Below, one piece after another: positions 26,549-36,623 of a stretch of 64,000 nt of DNA. Where the stretch lies: NCBI GenBank assembly GCA_040403095.1, contig JBBALI010000013.1, positions 1 to 64,000 of the forward strand, in the 5' to 3' direction. The first letter of the stretch is position 1. Every line of letters starts with the position of its first letter. The notes below the pieces were generated by a model. The model searched no databases and had not been told where the DNA came from. It worked only from the letters and a program-made list of their open reading frames with translations. Made by a program: the position numbers and the translations under genes. The stretch is from JAQVCM01 sp040403095. Lineage in GTDB: Bacteria; Bacteroidota; Bacteroidia; Flavobacteriales_D; Crocinitomicaceae.

Positions 26549-26649
26549 GGAGACAATTTGTTAAGGTAAAATTAAGAAATAAAATTGTCCACAAGTGCAT
26601 TCCAATTTAGTATTAATCTGTAAATTGGTTTTTTGATTCAAGAAAACGG

Positions 26650-28050
26650 ATGGACAGACGAAAATTTTTGGGTATCACAGGAACTGTTTCAGCAGGAATG
26701 CTCTTCGGCGGAATGCGATTTATGCAATCAAATAAGGTCAAAACGGTTTTACGAGGTGGCAAGTGTTTTTATCAAAATCAGTGGCAAATCTTAGATGTTG
26801 GTATAGACGATGAAGGTAAATTGATTTTTGCACCAGTAAATTCATTAGAAGGAAATTCGGTTTTGGATATCAGTGGAAAAATTGTTTCTTCTGGTTTCAT
26901 CGATATTTTGGCTGACAATGGTACAAGTCCAGGTTCAACTTATAAAATTTTCGAAAAATACAAAGTATCTGACGGCGTAACTACTGCACTTCAAATGCAC
27001 GGTGGAAGTCCAGATTGTGCTGCTTATTACAAAAGATTTGGTGCTTTACCACATTACATCAATTTTGGTGTTTCCACTTTTGTAATGCAGATTCGTTACA
27101 ATTTAAATGGGATTGCTGAACGCAAAAAACAAGTAGAAAAATGCTTGAAAGAAGGTGCTTTAGGTGTTTCACACAGCATTGAATATCAACCAACTCCTTT
27201 TGAAGAAACAGTTGAATATGCGAAACTTGCCAAAAAATACAACCGCCCATTTTTTATGCATTTGCGACATTCTTCAGAAGCGAAAGAACTTGAAGGCGTT
27301 GACGAAGCAATCAAAATTGCGAGAGAAAGCGGCGCCAATGTGCACATTGACCATTTGCATTCAACAGGCGGAACTTACAAAATGGCTGAAGCGTTGGACA
27401 AAATAAAATCCGCTAGAAAGGAAGGACTGAATATCACTTGTTGCGTTTATCCATATTCATTTTGGGCGACGTATTTACATTCGATGCGCTTTGCTGAAGG
27501 TTGGCAAAAAAGATACAACATTACTTACAGTGATTTGCAAGTAGTAGGAACTGGCGAAAAATTGACAGCCTCCACATTTTCAAAATATCGAAAAGTAAAA
27601 AAATTGGTCGCTGTTCCCGAAGGTACTATGGCATTTTCTGAAACCATTGATTTGGCGTTGAAAGAAGATTTTTGCATGATTGGATCTGATGGTGGCATTG
27701 AATTTGAAAAAAATGCGAATTCTCACCCTCGAGGCGCTGGATGCTTTGCTACGGCAATCAATCATTGTCTTTCAATCGGAATTCCGCTGGAAAAAGCCTT
27801 GGATAAAATGACTACTTTACCTCGAAATTTGATTTCTCCGGCTTTGCAAAATCGAGGCATTTTGGAAAATGGTGCAATTGCTGATTTAACAATTTTCGAT
27901 GAAAAAACCATCAATGGAAAAGCAACTGTTAACAATCCAAATCAATTTTCAGATGGAATTGAGCATGTTTTTGTAAATGGAAAATTGACTTTTTCAAAAG
28001 GACAATTGATTGGCACTTTTGGAGCGCCAATCAAATATCAAAATATTTAA
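26650..28050 (+). CDS. TAT-exported amidohydrolase-superfamily protein (D-aminoacylase-like)
   Basis: The product is 466 residues with a twin-arginine signal (MDRRKFLGITGTVSAG). The body follows D-aminoacylases and other amidohydrolases: small beta domain (30-80), TIM barrel, and a C-terminal strand set (GAIADLTIFDEK, HVFVNGKLTF). Retained active-site residues are the histidines of HLRH (204-207) and HIDHLH (232-237) and Asp347 in GSDGG. However, the HxH of strand 1 (GFIDxHTH in the family) reads GFIDILADNG (82-91), and the metal-bridging Cys region reads TALQMHGG, so one metal site appears lost. It may be a mononuclear or non-hydrolytic enzyme in the periplasm. The stop overlaps the next gene's stop. 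Confidence 0.78.
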   Translation: MDRRKFLGITGTVSAGMLFGGMRFMQSNKVKTVLRGGKCFYQNQWQILDVGIDDEGKLIFAPVNSLEGNSVLDISGKIVSSGFIDILADNGTSPGSTYKIFEKYKVSDGVTTALQMHGGSPDCAAYYKRFGALPHYINFGVSTFVMQIRYNLNGIAERKKQVEKCLKEGALGVSHSIEYQPTPFEETVEYAKLAKKYNRPFFMHLRHSSEAKELEGVDEAIKIARESGANVHIDHLHSTGGTYKMAEALDKIKSARKEGLNITCCVYPYSFWATYLHSMRFAEGWQKRYNITYSDLQVVGTGEKLTASTFSKYRKVKKLVAVPEGTMAFSETIDLALKEDFCMIGSDGGIEFEKNANSHPRGAGCFATAINHCLSIGIPLEKALDKMTTLPRNLISPALQNRGILENGAIADLTIFDEKTINGKATVNNPNQFSDGIEHVFVNGKLTFSKGQLIGTFGAPIKYQNI

Positions 28051-31000
28051 ATATTTTCCAAATCGGAAGTTCGCATGGCGATAAATGCTTTCACGATTAC
28101 ATCCCCAACATCTGGAACATTCACATGAATTAAATAAACACCACTTGCAATTGGAATTCCAACGTCATTTTTCAAATTCCAATCTTCGTAAGTATTTGTA
28201 TTCGCTTTCTTGATCGTTTTTACCAATTTTCCGGTAACATTGTAAATCTTGATGGTACAAATCTCGGGTAAATTGGTGATTTTCACCCTTGCATCCAACC
28301 TGCTTTTTTCATACTGTGAATAGGCATAATATGGATTTGGTACGACATTTATCAATTTCAATGATTCTGCCAATTGATCTTGACTTCCTGTCACCGTTCG
28401 GATACCATCCATGTTCCACGAATACATTGGTTTTCCTCCATTGTCGCCGGTTGCAGTAAATTCATTATACTCTTTATTTACACGGATTCTAATTTTTACT
28501 TCGGTTGAAAGATGCTTTTGTCCCTCACTTAAAATTGGATTTCCTACCCAACTCAAACTTGTGTACACAGATTTTAATGATGCAGCTGTATTTTCAAAAA
28601 ACTTATCGTACACCCAATTTGAACCATCATAAAATGGACAACCTTCTCCATTGATATTGTAACCAAAAACATAAATTGGATGCTGTCCAGCCATAATTGG
28701 TCGTCCATTGTTGTCCACGACTCTATCTGAAGGATTCCAAATCATGTCGTTTCCATTGTCGCTACCCAAAAACGAATTTTCTCCAAAAGCCATGTGCAAA
28801 CGCATTCCAGTTTCTAAATCAATCGCATAACCAGGAAACCATCCCATTCCATAACCAGCAATAGGATTTCCATTGATATCCACGCTTTGACTCTTTCTCA
28901 AAGTTCCAGGTTTCGCCTGACCAACATTCAACACCTCGTTTCTTCCCAATTCAATCACAGCACATTTCGTCCATTTTGATTTATCAGAAGTAATTACGAT
29001 GTTGACGCTTGGAAGTCTTGAAATACTACTTCTTGCTCTGATGGTGCTGATTGCCCCTGTCGTTAAAAGTCCTGTTCCAGTTGGATAGCAAAGTGGACTA
29101 AATTCATTGCGATATCCTGTTAAGTTATGTGGCGCAAATCCACCTGACAAAATTTTCTCATAATTTTGATTTGGATCTTTCCCCAATTCATCTTTGTAAA
29201 ATTTGGGGCTAAAATATGCTGGCGATTGTGTCACTGTATCGGCGCCAATCGGATTATAAACTCCTGATAAAATCCAATTTGTTGGAAAATAGTTGTCGTT
29301 GTCGTTGATAAAAGAAAGCCATCGTTTGGATGAATCTTTGAATTCAATGGTCGATTCAATTGGCAAAGTATAGCGGTCATATTCCAATGACTGTGCTACA
29401 TCTGAACCTGTTGGATCTGAAGCTTTGAAGTATTTGCTCTGAATAATTTCGACTGAAATCCCCCATTTAGCTATAATTTGCTCATTTTGATTCTTGATTG
29501 TTCTTTCAGACACAACTGAATCTAACAAATTTACCTTATTCGCAGAATCATATCGATAAATTACCCAAGAAGCAGTATCCGTTCCATAGTAATTGATGTG
29601 CTGCTCAGCTCCCACGTTTTGGTAATTTCTGAATTTACACTCAAAATATCCTCCAACCACATTCAGCGGATCAACTACTTTCACATTTAATGGACCTGAA
29701 CCATAATCGTATGTCGGTGAAGCAACAAAACCGTTGATTAAAATTTGATTTAAAGTGCTTTCGGTAAATTCTAGTGAATTATTGCCATTTCCAGTTCCAT
29801 CTAATCTTGTAATTTGCGGAGTAGAACCATAAAACAAACTTTGAATGGTTCCTCCTGCTTCTGGAATCGGATTGTGTGGAATCGCCTCAATTGTTTTAAT
29901 CTCTCCGATTGTTGCTTTTCTACTAGCCAAAAATGGCTTTTTCTGTCCATCTAGCTGTTGAGGATCCGTTGGATCATAATTTTTATAATTATTATAGGCG
30001 TATGAAACAGCCAAATAATAATAGCGTTTGAAATTAACTAAAGTTCTATTTCCCTGCGCAAACAAATCTTCGTTTACACTGAAACTGTGTTTGATACCCG
30101 TATTTGCTCCTTGCACTTTTTTAACTGGTATTGGTGTTTCTAACTCTTCATCATAGTCAAAATTAATGAGCGTTGAAACATTGTCTTTTATATCACATTG
30201 AGCCACCAATCGAGCTTTCGATACATCTTCAGTTTGAGAAGCGGAAACCGACGAACTGGTAACTTGATAAATCATGTAGCCTTGAAAATGATAAAATTTA
30301 TCTGCGGTCGAATCTGCTGCCGAAATGAAAGGATCGAATTCTTTGTAATCCTCTTTCGCGTTATTTGAATTTATTGGATTTGAAAGTGTTAAAATCAATT
30401 CGTTTTCCAATTCTTGAATTTTCAAATCTGGTGCGTAAGGGCCATCCAGCACTTTGAAGCAGTTTTCGAATAATGCTTGCGCTTTGTCGTCCGCCCTTCT
30501 CAACACTTCTACTGAAGCGAAAGGTCCGCCACTGTTTGCGCGCGCCCACACTACTCCAACTGTGATATTATTTACAGCGCCAGGTTTCAAAACGAACGGT
30601 CCTGCTGACTGCACAAATCTTCTATCGTAAGGTTGATTTCCAGCGGTTTCTTCTGTCCACGGAACTTGAGGATTTCCACCTGTACCCCATCCCAAAGGAT
30701 CTGTATCACCAGGAAACATGAAATCGCAAGGAACATTTGGATCGGCTTCAGCATCAGCAATATATCCACTTCCACCATAATAAAAAGGCGTACCATCTTT
30801 CCAAAATCCACGCAAATAATTGTAAAAATCTGAACCTGTTATTGGATCAGTTTGATTCGGGTTTCCACCTCCTCCAGAATTCACATAATACAAAAATCGT
30901 CTCATTCCAAAACGTTCATTGTCAACAATTCCGTCACCGTAACCAATTCCGTTTAACGCTTCATTCAACCCAATTCCAAAAGCGTTATCGATATTGTCAT

Positions 31001-32069
31001 TGTCTTGGTATGGTCCTTCGAAGAAATCTACCCCAACAGATGGAGGATTTACTCCATATCCTTTGAATCCGCTATTGTCTCCGTCATAAGAATCACCATT
31101 GTAAACATACGCCAAACCACGATTTACATCACAACCCACATAGTCATCAAAAGGATCTCCCAATGCAGCATCGGCGAAAAAACCAAAATAGGTGTTGTAT
31201 AAAGTTTGTGTTCCGCGATTGATCAACTCATAGTTGTAAAAAGTCATGTTGTTGATTTCGTCGTTGGTTGCAAAAGCAAAAGCTTGCGCACGAATTTCCA
31301 TGCCAATTGGATCAGCGCCCGTTTCAGTGTGGATGTTCCCTTTGTCATTCATGATCCACCAAAAGTTTTCATCGCCGTAAAGACTTACTTTTCTATCAAC
31401 ACTACAAACTTTGTCTTTTTTAATATCATACCAAGGGAAATCGCCATTTTCCCAGCGATAATCACCATCATTGTCTCGGTCATAAAAGGGCGCTAAATAA
31501 TAATCTTGACCTAACGATACATCACCGTGCGCAGGCCATTCTTTGATGATTTTGGGGACAGAATAATTTGGAAAATTCTCTGACTGCGTATTGGTCCCAT
31601 TTTCTAAATCATACAATCCAGATTCATACCAAGCATCAAATTCTCTAACCATGTCTTGGGTGGTCGTAAAATGCCTATCGTACTTTTGACAAGTCGCAAA
31701 GTCCGTAATTGCTGCGCCCTGCGAAATTGGTCCTGTCCAATAATCTTGACCATTTCGATAACGGAGAGCCGCTAATTTTAATTGTCCATTGATGTCTGTA
31801 CCACCCAACCACAGAGCAGCTGTAAAAAGCGCCATGATTCCTGAATTTTTAGGAACTTCATATTGAGAATAATTTTGTCCAGGAACTTGCCACAAATTTC
31901 CTGCAGTATGAACCATTGCTTTCACATTATTAGTCTGCAAAAAAGTCGTGGCTGTTGGCGGCGCACAATTTGCAGCGCGTGATTCAATAACTTTTGGTGC
32001 TTTTCCAAGATAGTATTGCGCCATCAAGGAAAATGGAAATAAAAACAAGATTATTTGAAGTAGCTTCAT
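28047..32069 (-). CDS. Large T9SS type A exported protein of unknown function
   Basis: The product is 1,340 residues, starting at the ATG next to the signal peptide (MKLLQIILFLFPFSLMAQ); an ATG at 32081 adds four residues. The body is rich in Asp, Asn, Gly and aromatic residues, with stretches such as YDRDNDGDYRWENGD and DNDNIDNAFGIGL that suggest calcium binding. The last 90 residues (NVVPNPYYAYSQYE, IKIYNVTGKLVKTI, GIPIASGVYLIHV) form a type A T9SS sorting domain. I recognise no enzymatic motif; proteins of this composition are common, unassigned T9SS cargo. It is convergent with the amidohydrolase gene: the two stop codons share TTAA, a 4-base overlap. Confidence 0.85.
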   Translation of the reverse strand: MKLLQIILFLFPFSLMAQYYLGKAPKVIESRAANCAPPTATTFLQTNNVKAMVHTAGNLWQVPGQNYSQYEVPKNSGIMALFTAALWLGGTDINGQLKLAALRYRNGQDYWTGPISQGAAITDFATCQKYDRHFTTTQDMVREFDAWYESGLYDLENGTNTQSENFPNYSVPKIIKEWPAHGDVSLGQDYYLAPFYDRDNDGDYRWENGDFPWYDIKKDKVCSVDRKVSLYGDENFWWIMNDKGNIHTETGADPIGMEIRAQAFAFATNDEINNMTFYNYELINRGTQTLYNTYFGFFADAALGDPFDDYVGCDVNRGLAYVYNGDSYDGDNSGFKGYGVNPPSVGVDFFEGPYQDNDNIDNAFGIGLNEALNGIGYGDGIVDNERFGMRRFLYYVNSGGGGNPNQTDPITGSDFYNYLRGFWKDGTPFYYGGSGYIADAEADPNVPCDFMFPGDTDPLGWGTGGNPQVPWTEETAGNQPYDRRFVQSAGPFVLKPGAVNNITVGVVWARANSGGPFASVEVLRRADDKAQALFENCFKVLDGPYAPDLKIQELENELILTLSNPINSNNAKEDYKEFDPFISAADSTADKFYHFQGYMIYQVTSSSVSASQTEDVSKARLVAQCDIKDNVSTLINFDYDEELETPIPVKKVQGANTGIKHSFSVNEDLFAQGNRTLVNFKRYYYLAVSYAYNNYKNYDPTDPQQLDGQKKPFLASRKATIGEIKTIEAIPHNPIPEAGGTIQSLFYGSTPQITRLDGTGNGNNSLEFTESTLNQILINGFVASPTYDYGSGPLNVKVVDPLNVVGGYFECKFRNYQNVGAEQHINYYGTDTASWVIYRYDSANKVNLLDSVVSERTIKNQNEQIIAKWGISVEIIQSKYFKASDPTGSDVAQSLEYDRYTLPIESTIEFKDSSKRWLSFINDNDNYFPTNWILSGVYNPIGADTVTQSPAYFSPKFYKDELGKDPNQNYEKILSGGFAPHNLTGYRNEFSPLCYPTGTGLLTTGAISTIRARSSISRLPSVNIVITSDKSKWTKCAVIELGRNEVLNVGQAKPGTLRKSQSVDINGNPIAGYGMGWFPGYAIDLETGMRLHMAFGENSFLGSDNGNDMIWNPSDRVVDNNGRPIMAGQHPIYVFGYNINGEGCPFYDGSNWVYDKFFENTAASLKSVYTSLSWVGNPILSEGQKHLSTEVKIRIRVNKEYNEFTATGDNGGKPMYSWNMDGIRTVTGSQDQLAESLKLINVVPNPYYAYSQYEKSRLDARVKITNLPEICTIKIYNVTGKLVKTIKKANTNTYEDWNLKNDVGIPIASGVYLIHVNVPDVGDVIVKAFIAMRTSDLENI

Positions 32070-32172
32070 AAGTCTTAGCATCTTTGAGCGCTAAAGATAG
32101 TGATTTTCTCAAAAATATTCTAGCAAACTTACAGTGCTTCAAATTAAAGCATTATAAAATGAAAAAGTTAAA

Positions 32173-34380
32173 TCAATCATCAAACATACGATATTGCCTT
32201 TCATCAATTTCCTCCAGCTTATCCCAAGTGGCTGATTGGTTGTAAAACTCAACAGTTCCATCAATGTAAATTATCCAATTAAAAGAACCAGCCTGATTGC
32301 TGTAATCGACTTTGAAACAACAATCATTCAATTTGTAAATGGAAAATTGAACATTTCTATTCCACTTAATGAATGGTTGTACTTCTATTTCTTGTTCAAC
32401 TGGAAGAACGACAAATCCATTTTGCACATACCAATTAAAATTCGATTCAAAAAAGTAGTTGGTATAGAAGTGATCATCAAAAAAGGTAAACGTATAGAAG
32501 TTACCATCTAATTTCATTTTTGATGGATACTGCCAACCAAGTTTTTGAAATGAAAGAAATAAATCTTTCACATATTTATTGGTTGTATCGCAAATATCAG
32601 CGCCTTGAAAAAGATTTTTTTGAAGCTTGAAATCTATATTTTTTGAAAATTTTCTGTTTGTAGCAAAAGGAAAATCCAATCCACTTTTCCAGTTTTTTTT
32701 GAAATAATAAATTGCTTGTGCAATCGAGTCTATTTGCTGGCTTTTTAACTTTTGAATTGTCTTATTTCCGTATCGATTGAGATACGCGTAAGTAATTTGG
32801 CGATATTGTTCTTTGTTTTCCAAACCATTCCAATCTAAATTTTCAATTTTTGCTTCTTTAAAATTTTTATCAATACAACCATTCTCATATTTCTGCTGAA
32901 AAAGTAGGTTTCCTTTGGAATCATATTCACTGCAAATGCCATCACGCAATCCTTTTGAATAATTGTAGCGAATCAAAATATTCCCTAAACTGTCAAATGT
33001 TTGATAATCTCCATTTAAAAGGCCATCCAAGCGCTGCAATAATTTTACTTTTATACCATTACTCGCATAGGTTTCTTCAAATCTCTCTTTATTCTTTGAA
33101 AATATAAATGACTCTAATTCTCCATTTTCTTGAAATATCTTACCTGAATATTCATTGAAATCTTGCCCTGAGGTACTGGAAACGTCAGACATTAATATAC
33201 CATTGTAGTTCCATTCTTTCGATGACACAGTTGTACGTTTTCCAGCGGGATTAGTAGACTCGACAGTCATATTCAGCCTTGCCATCTTTCCGTTATTAAA
33301 GTATTCGACGTATGTCGTATCCTTTTTGGGCTGATTATATTTAATAGATTGCACTTTACCATCTTCAAACCATTTTTTATGGAAAGTCCCATAATCTCGT
33401 TGCGCCAGAATATCAAATTCTTCAATCAAAACTCCTTTGGCATTCCAAACTTTTTGGAAACCGTTTCCTTTTTGATCCATGAAAACTTCCAAGGTTTTAA
33501 CACCATTTTCAGACCATTCTAATTTATTTGGTTTGAAAAGATGATCAGACAAAGTATCATATGTGTGCTGATACCTAAGCGCACCTGAAGGATAATAGCC
33601 TCTCCAAACATCTACCTTCATATTGCGTTTATAGTGCAATTCCTCGTATAATTTGCCATTGAAATCATAGACTAACAAATCTCCATCTTGATCATCGCCA
33701 TTAAAGTAACCTTGTTTGAATATTTTTCCGTTTGCATGAAATTCTGTAAACTTTCCTTGCCTAATTTCACGGACAAAAAAGTTGGATTGGAAAACTGCTT
33801 TGTAATTCACTTTTTCTTTCAAATTGCCTGCATCGTCGTAACTCATATAATCACCAAATTGGGCGGTTAAATAAGTATAACCTTCCTCATCTACCGTATG
33901 TGGCGGGTAGTTTTTGTCGTTATATTGATCTATTTCAATTCTACGAATAAATGCATGATGACTAGAAAAACGAATATTTCCATTTGCCCAATATTCTTGT
34001 CGAAATTCACATCTTCTGCCTGATTTATCTAAGTAATATTTAGAACTATACTCAATTTTACCATTCTCATAATAAACCACCAAAGTAGCAATGGTAGAAT
34101 CTTTTATTTTATCAAGTCGATTAAATCTTACTCGTGGTTTAAAATTTGCAAAATTCAATTGCTCTTCAAGTAATTTTCCTTTTTCAAAAACGCGACGCTC
34201 GTAAAGGTTTCCTTCGAATCTTGCTTCACAAACTCCTTCCAAAGGCGTTTGCATATTATCTTGGTAAAAAGTGCTGAAATAATAATTCCCACCCTTTTTA
34301 TTGTGCGATTTGAAAGTGCAATTATCTTGTGCCTCAATAGCAGAACTCCAAAAAAAGAAAAGAAAAATTAGGTATTTCAT
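32173..34380 (-). CDS. Exported MORN-like repeat protein
   Basis: The product is 735 residues, starting at MKYLIFLFFFWSSAIEAQ, a signal peptide; an earlier in-frame ATG at 34416 would run into the preceding gene. From about residue 60 to 510 there are many imperfect MORN/YwqK-type repeats (YYENGKIEYSSKYY, EYWANGNIRFSSHH, GYYPSGALRYQHTY, YNYSKGLRDGICSEYDSKG), which fold as a long beta-meander. The C-terminal 220 residues differ and are rich in aromatic residues, without recognised motif. Such exported MORN-like proteins are frequent in Bacteroidota and of unknown role, perhaps in binding surface glycans or proteins. It lies 32 bases behind the M28 peptidase gene and is probably co-transcribed. 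Confidence 0.8.
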   Translation of the reverse strand: MKYLIFLFFFWSSAIEAQDNCTFKSHNKKGGNYYFSTFYQDNMQTPLEGVCEARFEGNLYERRVFEKGKLLEEQLNFANFKPRVRFNRLDKIKDSTIATLVVYYENGKIEYSSKYYLDKSGRRCEFRQEYWANGNIRFSSHHAFIRRIEIDQYNDKNYPPHTVDEEGYTYLTAQFGDYMSYDDAGNLKEKVNYKAVFQSNFFVREIRQGKFTEFHANGKIFKQGYFNGDDQDGDLLVYDFNGKLYEELHYKRNMKVDVWRGYYPSGALRYQHTYDTLSDHLFKPNKLEWSENGVKTLEVFMDQKGNGFQKVWNAKGVLIEEFDILAQRDYGTFHKKWFEDGKVQSIKYNQPKKDTTYVEYFNNGKMARLNMTVESTNPAGKRTTVSSKEWNYNGILMSDVSSTSGQDFNEYSGKIFQENGELESFIFSKNKERFEETYASNGIKVKLLQRLDGLLNGDYQTFDSLGNILIRYNYSKGLRDGICSEYDSKGNLLFQQKYENGCIDKNFKEAKIENLDWNGLENKEQYRQITYAYLNRYGNKTIQKLKSQQIDSIAQAIYYFKKNWKSGLDFPFATNRKFSKNIDFKLQKNLFQGADICDTTNKYVKDLFLSFQKLGWQYPSKMKLDGNFYTFTFFDDHFYTNYFFESNFNWYVQNGFVVLPVEQEIEVQPFIKWNRNVQFSIYKLNDCCFKVDYSNQAGSFNWIIYIDGTVEFYNQSATWDKLEEIDERQYRMFDD

Positions 34381-34412
34381 GCTTGTAAAATACAACCAAT
34401 AGTTCAATTGGT

Positions 34413-35702
34413 TCAATCCATTGATTTTACAAAAGTTGAAATCAAAGTCACAATATCTACATATTCATTGAAAGATAGCGCTTGATAAGTGTCTAAAACA
34501 TCATGGTAATGCTTGTTTTCACCCATTGTATAAATGAAAAACGCTGGTACATTGTTTTCTGAAAACCAATAATGGTCTGAATTCGCAGCTTTTCCTCGGA
34601 TTTTGATTTCTTTCAACAAACGTTGTTCTTCATTTATTTTGATCAATTGATCAAATTGGGTTTTGAAAACGCTTCCATTTACCACAGTTACTCCATCTTC
34701 ACCACTTCCCATAATGTCTAAATTCAAGAGAAATTTTATTTTCTTTAGCTTAAAAAGTGGATGTTCAACATAATATTTTGAACCAATCAATCCTGCTTCT
34801 TCTCCCGCAAATGCGATGAATACCAAATTGTAATCTACTGGATTTTGCTTGAAATAATCCGCCAATGCAAAAAGCATCGATGTTCCACTTGCATTGTCGT
34901 TTCCTCCCGGAAAATAGGTGGAACTTCCCATTCCACCCAAATGGTCGTAGTGTGCAGAAAAAACAATCGTTTTTTTAAATAAACCTTTCGCAGGGATTTT
35001 CGCAATTACATTGTTGGCAAGATGATTCTTTTTGAATTTTGATTCAATGTTGGTTTGGATGATTGAATTTTTCTCAAAAACAGCACTTTGAATGGAAAAA
35101 AGTGAATGATTGTACTGCTCGTTTTCTACCGAAAAAGTAAATTTCTCGTCAGTAACTATTACCACGTCAAAAAACTCAGCAAAATACCGTGATACTTTTT
35201 TTATCTCATTCAAAGAATCTTTGGCAAAGTTGGAACAATCAAAAACAACGGCATTGTTAGTTCGATCTCCTTTCATTTCAGCCATTGCGGCGCTCCAAAA
35301 ATTTGGGTTTTGGTAATCTTTGCGAGATAAATACTTGTATTTCAAAATTCTGTTGCTACTTCCCGAAGCTGGATCTACCAAAAAATCGATGCCTGGTTTC
35401 AAGATTTTGTCACCCAATTTCACTTCCATCTTTCCAGGAAATGTATTGACATCAAAAATAAAGGGTTGTAGATAGGAATTGGAAATCGATTTTAAACCGC
35501 GCTTTTGAAATTCTTTGACTAAAAACTGCGCTGCAAGCGAATCGCCTGATTTGATATATCCGCGGCCAAAATAAGTTTCAGAACACAATTCTTTCGTAAT
35601 TCTTCTCCCTTCTTTCAGCTCTTCAGACTGTATAGTTGGATTTGATTGACCTATCGCGATTTGAAAAAAAGCACATAATATAAAGACAATTCCAACTTTC
35701 AT
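34413..35702 (-). CDS. M28 family zinc peptidase, exported
   Basis: The product is 429 residues with a signal peptide (MKVGIVFILCAFFQIAIG). All metal ligands of M28 peptidases can be seen: His251 in SAHYDHLG, Asp269 bridging in GGNDNASG, catalytic Glu301 with Glu302 in AGEEAGL, Asp329 in NLDIMG and a late His in HYHDVLDT (398-404). The N-terminal half contains a PA-like insertion. M28 enzymes are aminopeptidases or carboxypeptidases; a periplasmic aminopeptidase is the likely assignment. It begins 11 bases after the acidic-protein gene and precedes the MORN-like gene, forming a probable three-gene unit. Confidence 0.93.
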   Translation of the reverse strand: MKVGIVFILCAFFQIAIGQSNPTIQSEELKEGRRITKELCSETYFGRGYIKSGDSLAAQFLVKEFQKRGLKSISNSYLQPFIFDVNTFPGKMEVKLGDKILKPGIDFLVDPASGSSNRILKYKYLSRKDYQNPNFWSAAMAEMKGDRTNNAVVFDCSNFAKDSLNEIKKVSRYFAEFFDVVIVTDEKFTFSVENEQYNHSLFSIQSAVFEKNSIIQTNIESKFKKNHLANNVIAKIPAKGLFKKTIVFSAHYDHLGGMGSSTYFPGGNDNASGTSMLFALADYFKQNPVDYNLVFIAFAGEEAGLIGSKYYVEHPLFKLKKIKFLLNLDIMGSGEDGVTVVNGSVFKTQFDQLIKINEEQRLLKEIKIRGKAANSDHYWFSENNVPAFFIYTMGENKHYHDVLDTYQALSFNEYVDIVTLISTFVKSMD

Positions 35703-35713
35703 TTTCCTGATTT

Positions 35714-36589
35714 TTACAAATATCTTCTTTCTACTTTCTGAATAAATTCAGCAGTCAAATTGCTTTCTAAATCCCAACTGTATTGCTGTGCGAATTGTGC
35801 CAATACTCTTTTCGCAGCTGAAAAATCTGCTTGATTGTCCAGTTGCTCAATGGCCTGATTGAATGCTTCACTTGAACCTTTGAAAAGCTCACGAATACAT
35901 TGTAATTTGTCATTTAATCCAAATGAACCAACCAAAGTTTGCAGTTTGGAAGACATCAATCTTGAGCTCAAAGAATCGTCTGAAGTATTGCTGTATCTAT
36001 TAAAAATATCCGTATTGACCTCAGCTGCTGGCTCTTCAATCGGTTCCGGTTCACTAAAAATTGGTGTACTTTCTACTTCGAAAGATTCGTCAGCCGTTGG
36101 TTCAGAAATTTCAGGCTCTGTGTGTACTTCTTCTACAATTGGTTCCTCGAAAATATTGGATTCCTCGATTTCAATGGTCGGCTCGATAATCATCTCTGGA
36201 GTAAAAATTTCTTCTTCTGCTTTTTCAAACATATCGAAATCAAAAACTGGCTCATCGTTCACCACTTCTTCTTTTTCATGTTCCAAAATCTCTTCTTCGA
36301 CTTCCTCAAAAGATAAAATATGTGGTTCTTCAGAAATTTCTTCGACTTCAGTTGCTGCTTCCATTTCTTCGAAAGTCTCTTCCATTTGCACTTCAACCTT
36401 AGTTGGAGCGATTCCGAAAATCTTCTCTTCGTAGGATTTGTAGCGCAAAATCAATGCACGTTCATGCAATTCACGCGTTAATTCAACCAAAGATTCCATT
36501 TCATCAGCGGTTAAACTTCCTGCTTGAATGTTTTCAAAAAGTACTTGAATGGACGATAATATTTCTTCTTTTGAACCAAATTTTGACAT
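35714..36589 (-). CDS. Acidic two-domain cytoplasmic protein of unknown function
   Basis: The product is 291 residues without signal peptide. Residues about 1-60 are helical (FENIQAGSLTADEMESLVEL, ELHERALILRYKSYEEKIFG). Residues about 65-200 are a very acidic, low-complexity stretch of Glu, Pro, Ile and Val. The C-terminal 85 residues form a second helical domain (LNDKLQCIRELFKGSSEAFN and EAFNQAIEQLDN). I recall similar end domains in Bacteroidota proteins of unknown function but know no name. The layout resembles an adaptor with two binding domains held apart by a disordered linker. The antisense strand is open across it only because Glu codons read as Ser and Phe codons. Confidence 0.75.
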   Translation of the reverse strand: MSKFGSKEEILSSIQVLFENIQAGSLTADEMESLVELTRELHERALILRYKSYEEKIFGIAPTKVEVQMEETFEEMEAATEVEEISEEPHILSFEEVEEEILEHEKEEVVNDEPVFDFDMFEKAEEEIFTPEMIIEPTIEIEESNIFEEPIVEEVHTEPEISEPTADESFEVESTPIFSEPEPIEEPAAEVNTDIFNRYSNTSDDSLSSRLMSSKLQTLVGSFGLNDKLQCIRELFKGSSEAFNQAIEQLDNQADFSAAKRVLAQFAQQYSWDLESNLTAEFIQKVERRYL

Positions 36590-36623
36590 CTCTTTTTTCT
36601 TAAAGTAATTTTCAACAAATAGA

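Noticed and set aside
35859..36434. Long open frame (191 codons) on the plus strand
   Set aside because: It is antisense to the acidic-protein gene; the Ser/Thr-rich translation is what Glu-rich codons give on the other strand, and it has no domain.
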